A stretch of DNA of 11,106 bases from Burkholderiales bacterium (GTDB lineage Bacteria; Pseudomonadota; Gammaproteobacteria; Burkholderiales; Burkholderiaceae_C): assembly GCA_025354615.1 (NCBI GenBank), contig JANXMO010000505.1, positions 1-11,106 of the forward strand, in the 5' to 3' direction. This document shows, piece by piece, positions 1 through 7,059 of the stretch (its first letter is position 1; the number at the start of each line of letters is the position of its first letter). Under the pieces are notes generated by a model. It had not been told where the DNA came from. It was given only the letters and a program-made list of their open reading frames with translations, and searched no databases. The translations under genes and the position numbers were made by a program.

Positions 1-591
1 TGCATAGAAGCCTTCCGCGTGCTGACGGTTTATTTAAAGCCGGTGCTGCCGGCGCTGGCAGCGCAGGTGGAAGCGTTTTTGTGCATCCCGCCGCTGGCCT
101 TTGCCGACGCCGCGCGGGCGCTCGGCTCGCACCGCATCGGCAGCTACCGGCACCTGGTTCAGCGCGTCGACCCGCAGCTGTTGGACGCCCTGCTCGCACC
201 ACCCGCAGCCGCCGCCCCGCCGCCACCCGGCGGCGAGCCGCTGGCCGCTGAAATCAGCATTGACGACTTTGCCAAGGTCGACCTCCGCCTGGCGCGCATC
301 GTCGCCTGCGAAGCCGTCGAAGGCTCGACCAAGCTGCTGCGCCTGACGCTGGACGCCGGTGAAGGCCGCACCCGCAACGTTTTCAGCGGCATCCAGGGCG
401 CTTATGCACCCGAGGATTTGGTCGGCAAGCTGACAGTGATGGTGGCCAACTTGGCGCCACGCAAAATGAAATTCGGCATTAGCGAAGGCATGGTGCTCGC
501 CGCGTCGCATGGCGGTGGCGCTGACGCGCCGCCGGGGTTGTATGTGCTCGATGCGGCGGACGGCGCCCAACCGGGGTGGCGGGTGCGGTAA
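1..591 (+). CDS. metG: Methionyl-tRNA synthetase, C-terminal part (5' end outside window)
   Basis: This is the 3' part of the enzyme that charges tRNA(Met) with methionine in the cytoplasm. The frame is open from base 1 and reads [17 protein letters not shown], typical of the last helices of the MetRS anticodon-binding domain, so the GTG at 19 is internal and not a start. An Ala/Pro-rich linker (about residues 66-80 of the visible 196) leads into the C-terminal tRNA-binding OB-fold of the EMAPII/Trbp111 type. That domain starts near [16 protein letters not shown] and includes NVFSGI and the [18 protein letters not shown] segment that is highly conserved in these domains. The C-terminus (GWRVR) looks complete. 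The stop is only 9 bases from the stop of the convergent AT-rich gene, and I see no terminator hairpin between them. The family call is very secure. Confidence 0.97.
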   Translation, partial: CIEAFRVLTVYLKPVLPALAAQVEAFLCIPPLAFADAARALGSHRIGSYRHLVQRVDPQLLDALLAPPAAAAPPPPGGEPLAAEISIDDFAKVDLRLARIVACEAVEGSTKLLRLTLDAGEGRTRNVFSGIQGAYAPEDLVGKLTVMVANLAPRKMKFGISEGMVLAASHGGGADAPPGLYVLDAADGAQPGWRVR

Positions 592-600
592 CGTTAAAAA

Positions 601-1785
601 TCAATCCGCCGACTTGATAGTTTTAACTTCAGGCTGGCTGTTGATGAGCGTAGCAACACTGACGTCCCCTGTTGCATCCGCTACTTTCTCAATCAAGGAA
701 TCAACACCGCGTTGGTATTCATTGAATAAGGTTGATAAAGCAATAAAGGGATAATTTGGCTGTTCATTTATTTGCTTGGCGCAAGCGTTTACAGCATCGT
801 AAATATTTTCAATGGGCATTTTATTAGATGCCGATTTGCTCATGAGAAAACTTAAATTTTTTGACAGAAAAGGCTTTATTTCTTCAGGAATTCCGCCTGC
901 AAAATCAAGCTTTAATTCTCCATTTTTATCCAAGTAGCATTTAACGGCAGCATTTGAAAAATTGCATCTGTCGCTAAAAACGGCATCATATTTCTTCAAT
1001 GCCGCCGCTTCCTCTGGCGTATTATTGGCAAGTGTCAACAGCACCATGTTGGCCTTTTTAATTTCTTCTTTTGGCACAATTTTTCCAACGAGAAAAAATC
1101 CCGCTTCTTTAGTTTCTTCTGAAACCCCTGAAAGGCTATCGGGAAGTGGTGTTGGAGGGTCGATGGAAAGAATCAACACAGAACCCTTTTTATCGATGTC
1201 AACCAGCTTTTGTCCATTTTCTGTTTTTGAGAGGTAAGTATCGGCCGTAGAAAAAGCGCGTGCGTCTTTTTTATCTTGTCCAAATTCACTTCGTGCCGCT
1301 GCCGCTATTTTGAATTGTTCTGCGTTTGCGGTTGATTTTGCATAATTCGTGTCGATGCAACGCCACTTTACGTTTTCTTTTCTTTCTTCTGTCAGCTGGT
1401 CATGAATCAAATGCTCTGTTAAAAGAGCACCCGATCCCATTGAAACAACCGTGACCGGTTTGTCGGCAGGCATACTTTCAATTATATTTGCCGCCTCATT
1501 GATAATTTTTATTTTGCTGCTTCGGCTTGCAATATGAGGGTGTTCAATGGATTGCATACTTCTTATTTCACTGTGAGTGAAATTGCCGTCGCTATTACCG
1601 GGACTGCCGGCAGCAAAACGATGTAAACGATAGCCTGGCAATTGCTCAAGTTTTTTTTCGGTCAAAGGTGAAGGTGGGCGTTTAGAAGGCTCTGCACGCT
1701 TGTTGGCTGTTTGAAATTCGTCGCCTTGAGAGCGCCCTTTCGAGCCTGCGCTTATTGTTGACGTGGGCAATCTGGAAGGATGCAT
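601..1785 (-). CDS. Candidate type III secreted effector, unknown family, possible Rossmann/methyltransferase-like core
   Basis: A 394-residue protein that I do not recognise. What is seen: the first 50 residues contain 7 Ser and 6 Pro, with no acidic residue before Asp22, no hydrophobic signal peptide and no membrane segment. This matches the usual type III secretion signal. Residues 111-119 (VTVVSMGSG) resemble a nucleotide- or SAM-binding glycine loop. Residues 141-148 (WRCIDTNY) end in an acidic residue, as motif II of Rossmann methyltransferases would. VLILSIDPPTPL (203-214) and MVLLTLANN (247-255) could be later strands. The C-terminal half is mostly helical in character. The gene is clearly AT-richer than its neighbours, suggesting transfer. 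A perfect PIP box and -10 element lie upstream. The ATG at 1785 has only a weak Shine-Dalgarno (AAGAAAG). The effector role is an inference from promoter and N-terminus; the methyltransferase idea is weak. A cytoplasmic protein of unknown role is the alternative. Confidence 0.75.
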   Translation of the reverse strand: MHPSRLPTSTISAGSKGRSQGDEFQTANKRAEPSKRPPSPLTEKKLEQLPGYRLHRFAAGSPGNSDGNFTHSEIRSMQSIEHPHIASRSSKIKIINEAANIIESMPADKPVTVVSMGSGALLTEHLIHDQLTEERKENVKWRCIDTNYAKSTANAEQFKIAAAARSEFGQDKKDARAFSTADTYLSKTENGQKLVDIDKKGSVLILSIDPPTPLPDSLSGVSEETKEAGFFLVGKIVPKEEIKKANMVLLTLANNTPEEAAALKKYDAVFSDRCNFSNAAVKCYLDKNGELKLDFAGGIPEEIKPFLSKNLSFLMSKSASNKMPIENIYDAVNACAKQINEQPNYPFIALSTLFNEYQRGVDSLIEKVADATGDVSVATLINSQPEVKTIKSAD

Positions 1786-1843
1786 TTCAATGCTTTCTTA
1801 ATTTAGAGTTGATACATCAATTCAAATTTAATATTCAGTTGCC

Positions 1844-1904
1844 AATTTACGTGTTTGGAAAAGAACTTTGATGTTCAATGCGAACAAATACATGGTTTTG
1901 CGAA
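1844..1904 (-). promoter_or_regulatory. PIP box with matching -10 element (HrpX/HrpB-type promoter)
   Basis: On the minus strand, TTCGC at 1904-1900 is followed by exactly 15 bases and a second TTCGC at 1884-1880. Thirty bases further downstream is TAAATT at 1849-1844, which satisfies YANNNT. The published consensus for promoters controlled by HrpX (Xanthomonas) and HrpB (Ralstonia, as the hrpII box) is TTCGB-N15-TTCGB with YANNNT 30-32 bases downstream, and every fixed position is met. Transcription would start near 1837, about 50 bases before the ATG of the 394-residue gene. Ten fixed bases at fixed spacing are expected about 0.02 times by chance in a window this size on both strands, before adding the -10 match. 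Its function depends on the host having an HrpX/HrpB regulator, which cannot be seen here. Confidence 0.8.
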
Positions 1905-2007
1905 GTAGTCGGCCCCAACAACGCTGTTGAACCGCATGACTCAAGGCGGTCAAGGCGACGCGCCGCAACATGGGTCGTTCAGGGTCAACTGTCCACGATA
2001 AAACTGT

Positions 2008-2048
2008 TTCTCATTCCATACATAAACAATATAAATGTATAGAATGAG
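2008..2048 (+). promoter_or_regulatory. Promoter with inverted-repeat operator of the HTH gene
   Basis: Arms at 2010-2023 and 2035-2048 form a 14-bp inverted repeat with one mismatch (core CATTCcATACAT / ATGTATaGAATG), separated by 11 AT-rich bases. A -10-like TATAAA (2030-2035) lies across the spacer and right arm, with a weak -35-like TTCTCA 16 bases upstream (2008-2013). A dyad centred on the promoter just ahead of an XRE-type regulator is the usual layout for autorepression, as in toxin-antitoxin operons. The dyad is directly visible; repression is inferred. Confidence 0.55.
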
Positions 2049-2535
2049 CATCACAATGCCAGCCAAAGCGCCTTCGGTGAGTGATCTTCTCGCGAGTCGT
2101 CTCAAAGCCTTGGGCGAGCGCATTCGCACCCATCGGAAACACCAAAAGGTCAGCGCCACGGTGGCTGCAGAAGCTGCGGGCATGTCCCGGGTCACCTTGC
2201 ACCGGATTGAGCGGGGCGAGCCCTCTGTCACGATGGGCGCCTACCTGAGTGCGCTCGACGCCGTCGGGCTGCAGTTGGAGCTTGGAGACTCGCAATCACG
2301 CTATGCCCAGGTAGGCGTGGCTAGCCTGCCAGAGCGTATGCGGCTGGCCGACTACCCGCAGCTCAAGCGCCTGGCTTGGCAACTGCACGATGCGGATGAA
2401 CTGATCCCAGCCGAGGCGTTGAACCTGTACGAGCGCAACTGGCGACACGTCGATCAGGCCAGCATGGAACCCGCCGAACGTAAGCTGCTTCAAGCCCTGG
2501 TCGATCAACTGGGCGGAGGGCGATTGCTTGTTTGA
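2035..2535 (+). CDS. XRE/Cro-type helix-turn-helix regulator, partner of AbiEii-like nucleotidyltransferase
   Basis: A 166-residue DNA-binding protein if read from 2035. Residues about 24-85 form an XRE-type HTH domain, with AAEAAGMSRVTLHRIERGE as the turn and recognition helix. The remainder (DYPQLKRLAWQLHDADELIPAEAL and onward) resembles the C-terminal region I know from HTH proteins encoded just before AbiEii/AbiGii-type nucleotidyltransferases. Start choice is uncertain: ATGs at 2035, 2044 and 2056 are in frame and none has a good ribosome site. Because 2035-2048 overlaps the operator dyad and the likely transcription start, 2056 (protein starting MPAKAPSV) seems most natural. Its 3' end overlaps the nucleotidyltransferase start by 8 bases, indicating translational coupling. 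It probably represses its own operon and may serve as antitoxin. With its partner broken, it may now be an orphan regulator. Confidence 0.8.
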   Translation: MYRMSITMPAKAPSVSDLLASRLKALGERIRTHRKHQKVSATVAAEAAGMSRVTLHRIERGEPSVTMGAYLSALDAVGLQLELGDSQSRYAQVGVASLPERMRLADYPQLKRLAWQLHDADELIPAEALNLYERNWRHVDQASMEPAERKLLQALVDQLGGGRLLV

Positions 2536-2963
2536 ACGGCCCCACCACCGCCGCATCGCAACCGTTTTAGAGGCACTGGACGCGGAAGTGCTGGCGGCGA
2601 ACGACTGCCTTTTTGGTGGCGGTACCGCGATGGCCCTGCGCTACGTCGAATACCGCGAGTCGGTCGACATCGACTTCCTGGTTTCCAAGGTTGACGGCTA
2701 CCGCCAACTGCGCCAGCGGCTGACCGGCCCCGGCGGCATGCGCGCCATCACCCGACCCGACCACGCGCTGAGTCAGGCTCGCGAGGTTCGCGCGGACCCG
2801 TACGGCGTTCGCACCCTGCTGCAAGTCGACGGGAGCAACATAAAGTTTGAGATCGTGCTCGAAGGCTCGGATCGAGCTGGAAGCACCTGGTCCGGAGGCC
2901 CCGGTATTTCGCCCCGCTTCGATTCTTTTGAACGTCATGGCTGTCTTTGCCCACTTTGGGTGA
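2528..2963 (+). pseudogene. AbiEii/AbiGii-type nucleotidyltransferase (toxin family), frameshifted and 3'-truncated
   Basis: The intact part encodes about 113 residues, starting at TTG 2528, with GGAGGG at 2515-2520 seven bases upstream and overlapping the end of the HTH gene. It carries the nucleotidyltransferase signature CLFGGGTAMALRY followed by RESVDIDFLV (GG..A..L, then R.S.DIDF), which contains the metal-binding acidic pair. It continues to IKFEIVLEG, a conserved strand with the third acidic position. At about 2866-2867 one extra base shifts the frame: the +1 frame continues with the expected RIELEAPGPEAPVF and then leaves family-like sequence near 2907, ending at the TGA at 2961-2963. 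The original frame runs on as unrelated sequence to 3073. The usual downstream part of the family, with a LLDM..TKLLANSDR-like segment, is absent. Loss of this part should inactivate the enzyme. Related families include type IV toxins and TglT/MenT-like tRNA nucleotidyltransferases. Confidence 0.75.
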
Positions 2964-3307
2964 TGGGGCCCTTTGCTCACTGTAGGCACAGCCGCAACAG
3001 CTCGTATTCGACGGTGCGAAGTTTTGTCAGTGAATGCGAATGGCTCGTTCAAAAGCATCGCCATTTGCATTGAGGCGATCAGCCTGGAAACTGGGCGTCG
3101 CTGCTAGCAATACGAAGCGCATCTTCGCCAGCTGAAGGATGTCGCTCAGGCCTGTTTGGTTGACCATTTTTAAGCAAATATTCAAAGCCGCACCATCGGC
3201 AGGTCAAGAAATCGGCGCGTGTACCGATTAACTGGGGCTGCCGCGCCCAGTCTTGGGCGTCGAGATGTTTTCCTTTGTTTTCCCCCTTGCTTTCAATGGA
3301 GCTTTCG
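2964..3307 (+). other. Gene-poor stretch after the broken toxin gene
   Basis: I find no convincing gene here. Reading frames on both strands lack ribosome sites and any family resemblance. A 6-bp hairpin, CGCCCA-GTCT-TGGGCG (3244-3259), is present but is not followed directly by a T run, so I do not call it a terminator. The promoter of the downstream lipoprotein operon is expected in this stretch, but no strong -35/-10 pair stands out. The sequence probably includes debris from the event that removed the end of the nucleotidyltransferase gene. Confidence 0.5.
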
Positions 3308-3502
3308 ATGAATCGAGCTGAGCTTTGCGGTGCCTTTGCGGCCCTTGTCATGACCCTTGCAATGGTTGGTTGCGGAGCGGGGGACGGACCCGAAGCGACA
3401 GCCCAGACGGCCGCAGGTGGCACTGGTTCAACGGCGCAGGCGGTCCAGGGTATTGCCACTCCAAGCAGCGTATCGGTTGTCACAGCCAAGAACGCCGAGT
3501 AA
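3308..3502 (+). CDS. Small lipoprotein, unknown function
   Basis: A 64-residue protein. The ATG at 3308 is chosen over the in-frame ATG at 3275 because GGAG at 3298-3301 sits six bases before it and because it gives a proper signal peptide. Residues 1-21 have an N-terminal Arg, a hydrophobic stretch (FAALVMTLAMV) and a lipobox ending MVGC, with the lipidated Cys at position 22. Met at -3 is less common than Leu but accepted. The mature part of about 43 residues is Ala/Gly/Thr/Ser-rich with no recognisable domain and is probably an unstructured tether. It should be anchored in a membrane facing the periplasm. It ends 19 bases before the large exported protein and is likely co-transcribed with it. 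Function is unknown; the lipoprotein call rests on the signal sequence alone. Confidence 0.7.
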   Translation: MNRAELCGAFAALVMTLAMVGCGAGDGPEATAQTAAGGTGSTAQAVQGIATPSSVSVVTAKNAE

Positions 3503-3521
3503 CACCGCCACGAAAGCACGC

Positions 3522-5816
3522 ATGAACTACACCACGATCACACCGATTCGCGCCAGCAAGCTGGCCCTCGCCATCGCCGCCGCCCTCCCCGCCCTGGCAC
3601 TCGCCACCCCCGGCGCTGGCTCGCCATATCGGACCGACCTGCAAAGCAGCCATGTCGAAGACGCCACCTCCCGTGGCATCAGCCAAGTCAACATGATCAC
3701 TTGCATCATGACGGCAATGCGTCCCGACGCGCTCGTAAACCAGCCTGACTACGTCGCGCTGGTTGATCAGAAAAAATGTGACACCAACGGCCGCTCCGAC
3801 AGCGGGAACTCCAGTGCCGACAGCGCCGGCTCCAGTGCGGCGTCGTACATGACTGCAAGAGTCAACGCTTCGCGACTGAGCAATAGCGACCCGATGCGGG
3901 TGAAGGCCTGGATTGACGAAGTCGAAAAGGACTTTAGTGCCACCATCTTCGTCAACATTTCGGCCAGCGCAGCACCTAGTACGGCCAATCCGTACGGCAT
4001 CTTCCGCTTCGACTACTGCGGCAAGGGCGACGTGGGCCCGTGCACGATGAACGGCTTCCTCGAAGGCAGCGCCACCGGTATCGATTACCTCGAGCGCGAA
4101 AGCGGAGATGGAGGCGGCACTCCCAATGTCAAGGCGCTGCGTCTGACGACTTCGGGTACCGACAGTGGCGCCGGCATGCTGCAGACGAATGACAACGGCC
4201 AGCCTTTGGCCTACACATTTGCGTACAACGCGAGTTACTTCCGTCGCTCCGACGGCACGTCGGACGACTGCTTCAGCCGTCTGGCCGATGACCCCGAAAC
4301 TGCGATGTCGGTCTGGCGCTACGGCCTCTATAACGCTGACAGCGGCGCGCGTGTTACCTTGAACTCGGGCTTCCCGATTGAATACCTGGCTTCCGATGGC
4401 AAGACGTACAACGGCCAGATGGGGTATTACGGCCTATGGCTGCCAGCGGACGCGTCGAGCCAGATCACCAGCGGCGCCACGGTACAGCGCGTCGAATACG
4501 TTGCCAACCAGCCGCCGACAAAGACGCCCTACACCCTCGTCAAGGCTGACGGCCGGCTGATGAAGTACACCAAGCGCACGCGAACCCTGGAGTCCGCCGA
4601 CAAGCTCAAGTTCCAGGCTTTCATCGGTGATGTGTCCGGCTTCTTTGCGGGTGCGCTGCCCTACCGCCAGTACGAGATGTACTGGGACAATTCGGCTGGC
4701 GTGTTCAAGGTCAGTGGCTCGGTCGAGTGCAGCCAATCAGGGTGCCAGAACAAGGACCTCGACAGCGAGAAATCGGTTCCGGCGTCATTTTTCTCGCCGC
4801 AGGGCGGGGTGCATGGCTTCTCGCAAACGCTGGGCGGCGAGGTCTTCATTCCGTTGGCTGGCGTTGGCAGCGTCGTCGACTCAGCGGCGATTGATGTGAT
4901 CTACCGAGTACAGGATCTGGTGTATCCGGCGCAAATGCCAACGGCTCTGTTTTGCCTGCGTGATTGCCCAACAGCCGCGACACTGCCAAGTTACTTTGCC
5001 CCGGGTTCGACGGCTTTATCGCCCTTCGTCGCTTCGACGTACAACAACGGGGCGGAAACAGCGGCCTCCGGGGTTGTGAGCTACGGCACCGACCCAGCCC
5101 TCGCACTGCTGAAGGATGCCGGCGGCACCACCGTTGCGTTTACGGATCGCGAGGCCTTGCAAGCGCGTCCGCAATACCAGAATGGCATTCGCACCGGACG
5201 CCTTTTCACGACACTTGCCGAAGCGCAATGTGTGAACAACGCGAGCAAGTACTGCGACAGTCAGGTCGAGCAGCTGGAGACCTACTATCAATGGGAGACC
5301 GGCCCCAACCAGTGGAACCAGTTTGCTGCCGTGAAGGATGGCGCGGGGACCATCGCCACTTTCGATCCGCCGTTGCAAGTGGGCTATGACGTCCCCAACG
5401 AGCAGCAATATGGCCAGTACCGCGGTAAGTCCATCGTGCTGCAGTACGGTGGCTTTGGCGAGCTGTGGGGCATCCCGGGAACATGCGTGTCGAGTGTGAC
5501 CAATGAACACGTCAGCTGCGATACGGAGAGGGCGCGCTACGTGCCGTCCTTCGTGATCCCGTTCGACGAGGTGCTGGGCCGCGTCACAAGCGGAGCGACT
5601 CCACTGCTTTCCAAGTGGCTAGACCGCGAGATCCGCTTCGCTCGCAAGGATGTGGCAGTGTGCACGGCCAGCGGCCTGACGCTGCCAACAGGGCTCAGCT
5701 TGCCGGTTGTCGGCGGCCTGCGTGATCCATCTGACCCGACGTCAGAGATCTACATCGGCACCAAACCGGTGGTGACCGCGGCTCCGCGGGTGATTCACGG
5801 CGACGTCAAGTTCTAA
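3522..5816 (+). CDS. Large exported Cys-containing protein, unknown family
   Basis: A 764-residue protein. The frame is open further upstream (from 3357), but the ATG at 3522 begins a clear Sec signal peptide: charged start, hydrophobic core LALAIAAALPALALA and likely cleavage after Ala28. The upstream extension overlaps the lipoprotein gene and looks non-coding. A weak GAAAG lies five bases upstream. I recognise no family. The mature protein has 14 Cys, several in short pairs (DYCGKGDVGPC, ECSQSGC, FCLRDC), fitting disulfide-bonded exported protein. It is rich in Ser, Gly, Thr, Tyr and Asp and has no further membrane helix. Low-complexity Ser stretches lie near residues 91-108. There is no autotransporter barrel or LPXTG-like sorting motif. 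The C-terminus (VIHGDVKF) is plain. Predicted place is the periplasm or cell surface. Neighbours, a lipoprotein and a TonB-like anchored protein, suggest an envelope complex. Confidence 0.8.
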   Translation: MNYTTITPIRASKLALAIAAALPALALATPGAGSPYRTDLQSSHVEDATSRGISQVNMITCIMTAMRPDALVNQPDYVALVDQKKCDTNGRSDSGNSSADSAGSSAASYMTARVNASRLSNSDPMRVKAWIDEVEKDFSATIFVNISASAAPSTANPYGIFRFDYCGKGDVGPCTMNGFLEGSATGIDYLERESGDGGGTPNVKALRLTTSGTDSGAGMLQTNDNGQPLAYTFAYNASYFRRSDGTSDDCFSRLADDPETAMSVWRYGLYNADSGARVTLNSGFPIEYLASDGKTYNGQMGYYGLWLPADASSQITSGATVQRVEYVANQPPTKTPYTLVKADGRLMKYTKRTRTLESADKLKFQAFIGDVSGFFAGALPYRQYEMYWDNSAGVFKVSGSVECSQSGCQNKDLDSEKSVPASFFSPQGGVHGFSQTLGGEVFIPLAGVGSVVDSAAIDVIYRVQDLVYPAQMPTALFCLRDCPTAATLPSYFAPGSTALSPFVASTYNNGAETAASGVVSYGTDPALALLKDAGGTTVAFTDREALQARPQYQNGIRTGRLFTTLAEAQCVNNASKYCDSQVEQLETYYQWETGPNQWNQFAAVKDGAGTIATFDPPLQVGYDVPNEQQYGQYRGKSIVLQYGGFGELWGIPGTCVSSVTNEHVSCDTERARYVPSFVIPFDEVLGRVTSGATPLLSKWLDREIRFARKDVAVCTASGLTLPTGLSLPVVGGLRDPSDPTSEIYIGTKPVVTAAPRVIHGDVKF

Positions 5817-5834
5817 GTCCGCGGTCAAGTCGTA

Positions 5835-6608
5835 ATGCGTGCGGTGTGGTGTGTCGGCGGCTCGGTGGTTATCCATGGGCTCCTGCTGACCGCGCCGGCT
5901 TGGCGGCCGGCGTCGCCGGTCGAGCCACACGTGCAGCGCCTAGCGGTGCGCTTGCTGGCGGCCGGATCGCCGGCGCCGCCAGTGCTTCGGACCCGAGTCG
6001 CGAGCGAGAGGTTACCGAAGGTCCGCACGGCGGCGTTGCCGCCGCATCGTCAGGCTCGAGCTGCCATTCAAGCAAAGCAACGCGTCGGACTCGTCGCGCC
6101 AGATCCCCAACGGGTCGATCGGGCGCCGCTTCAGCCCGTCGAGCCGGCACCGCCCGAACTGGCTTCAGTGCCGATCGATAGCCGCGTATTTGGTTTGCCG
6201 CACATCGGGTTCGGCGCCGTTGCGCAGGCGGCTGACAGAGCAGCGTCGCCCGGCACGAACAGGCCGCCGGTACCACGGCTCGATCTCGCCCAGATCAGGC
6301 ACGCCGAGGCCATTGAGGGAGCACGCAGGCAGATCCTCTGGGCAATCCAGTCTCAGCTTGAAGAGGCTCCCGGCGGCATTGCCAATGGCACCTGCTTTCT
6401 GGACGTCGGACGCGAGGAGTCGATCGCCTGTGACAGCGAAGTCGTGCTTCGGATCGTAAGCGCCAAAACCGCTGCGTTGTTTGGGCTGCTAGGCGCCTAT
6501 CGCAGCCTCGATCCCAGGATAGTCAGTCTTGAGATCGCCTACACGCAGGGGCGCCCCCAGGTCCGTCTGAACGGAGAAAATGTTTGGACCAACACAGAAG
6601 CGTCTTAG
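5835..6608 (+). CDS. Inner-membrane-anchored Pro-rich protein with TonB-like N-terminus
   Basis: A 257-residue protein starting 18 bases after the large exported protein, probably in the same operon. Residues about 4-21 form one membrane helix containing SVVIH (Ser10...His14). This matches the Ser-x3-His spacing of the TonB transmembrane helix, where these residues face the ExbB/ExbD motor. A long Pro/Ala/Arg-rich segment (about residues 22-150) could span the periplasm as in TonB. The C-terminal domain (about 153-257) does not show the TonB fold's usual YP..A...G..G.V pattern. It includes one helix-like stretch (AEAIEGARRQILWAIQSQLEEA), a Cys pair (GTCFLD, IACDSE) and a QVRLNG segment. Related ideas are TonB-like, TolA-like or GspC-like anchored proteins. 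No exbB or exbD is present in the window. The start has only a weak ribosome site. Function is unknown. Confidence 0.7.
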   Translation: MRAVWCVGGSVVIHGLLLTAPAWRPASPVEPHVQRLAVRLLAAGSPAPPVLRTRVASERLPKVRTAALPPHRQARAAIQAKQRVGLVAPDPQRVDRAPLQPVEPAPPELASVPIDSRVFGLPHIGFGAVAQAADRAASPGTNRPPVPRLDLAQIRHAEAIEGARRQILWAIQSQLEEAPGGIANGTCFLDVGREESIACDSEVVLRIVSAKTAALFGLLGAYRSLDPRIVSLEIAYTQGRPQVRLNGENVWTNTEAS

Positions 6609-6645
6609 GCAACGCTGACCAAGTCCCGACTAGTACGCTACCCGC

Positions 6646-6860
6646 ATGGACTTTGACATGAAGCAACAGCCCCTTGCCATGGCCGCCGATCAGAACGTTG
6701 AGTACGAACGGTACTGTGGGCCAACCAAGCGCGATACCTTTTGGCGACGATGGAGCAAACCGTGGCGTGGGCCGAGTTGTGCAGCGTCATCGAGCCGTAC
6801 TACCCTAAGGCTGGCAACGGCCGTCCGCCGGTGGGCTTGAAGCCAGTGCAGGTCGCACCC
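6646..6860 (+). pseudogene. IS5-family transposase N-terminal remnant, frameshifted
   Basis: The ATG-started reading MKQQPLAMAADQNVEYERYCGPTKRD (from 6658; an in-frame ATG also lies at 6646) followed by LATMEQTVAWAELCSVIEP and YYPKAGNGRPPVGL is the well-known N-terminus of IS5-group transposases. The two parts are in different frames. A base has been lost in the T run at 6739-6742 (four T where five would keep frame). After RPPVGL the family sequence stops, so the catalytic DDE domain is missing and the element cannot move by itself. Clear terminal inverted repeats are not visible. It marks past insertion near the end of the exported-protein operon. Confidence 0.8.
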
Positions 6861-7005
6861 TTGCACTTGATTGCAGCGGGTGAAGGCGGGGCATGTTGCT
6901 GGGCTGCAGCTGACCAAAGGGACTAGGCACCACAGCCCGGCCCATCCGGGGACGTCGGCCAAAAACCGGCAAAGGACTGCCAACAGCTACCCGGACACAG
7001 GCAAG

Positions 7006-7041
7006 AAAAAAGCACTTAGCGGCTTTCGCTGCTAAGTGCTT
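7006..7041 (-). terminator. Rho-independent terminator of the tRNA-Asn transcript
   Basis: A perfect 11-bp stem (AAGCACTTAGC / GCTAAGTGCTT, arms 7010-7020 and 7031-7041) closes a loop that can pair further (GGC/GCT region). On the minus strand the stem runs into a six-T tract (complement of A 7006-7011). It lies 19 bases after the tRNA 3' end. Read on the plus strand it has a poorer T tract, so it might also weakly stop transcripts from the exported-protein operon. Confidence 0.9.
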
Positions 7042-7059
7042 GATTCGTTTCGATTTTTA

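Noticed and set aside
2567..3070. Minus-strand frame opposite the nucleotidyltransferase remnant
   Set aside because: The plus strand carries recognisable family motifs; the minus reading does not resemble any protein I know.
3244..3259. Hairpin as an intrinsic terminator
   Set aside because: The stem is only 6 bp and the nearest T-rich stretch begins about nine bases later.
3079..3519. Minus-strand frame of 146 residues opposite the lipoprotein gene
   Set aside because: It has no ribosome site, no family resemblance, and lies antisense to a gene with good start signals.
3357..3521. Upstream extension of the 764-residue protein
   Set aside because: It overlaps the lipoprotein gene in another frame and would bury a good signal peptide 55 residues inside the protein.
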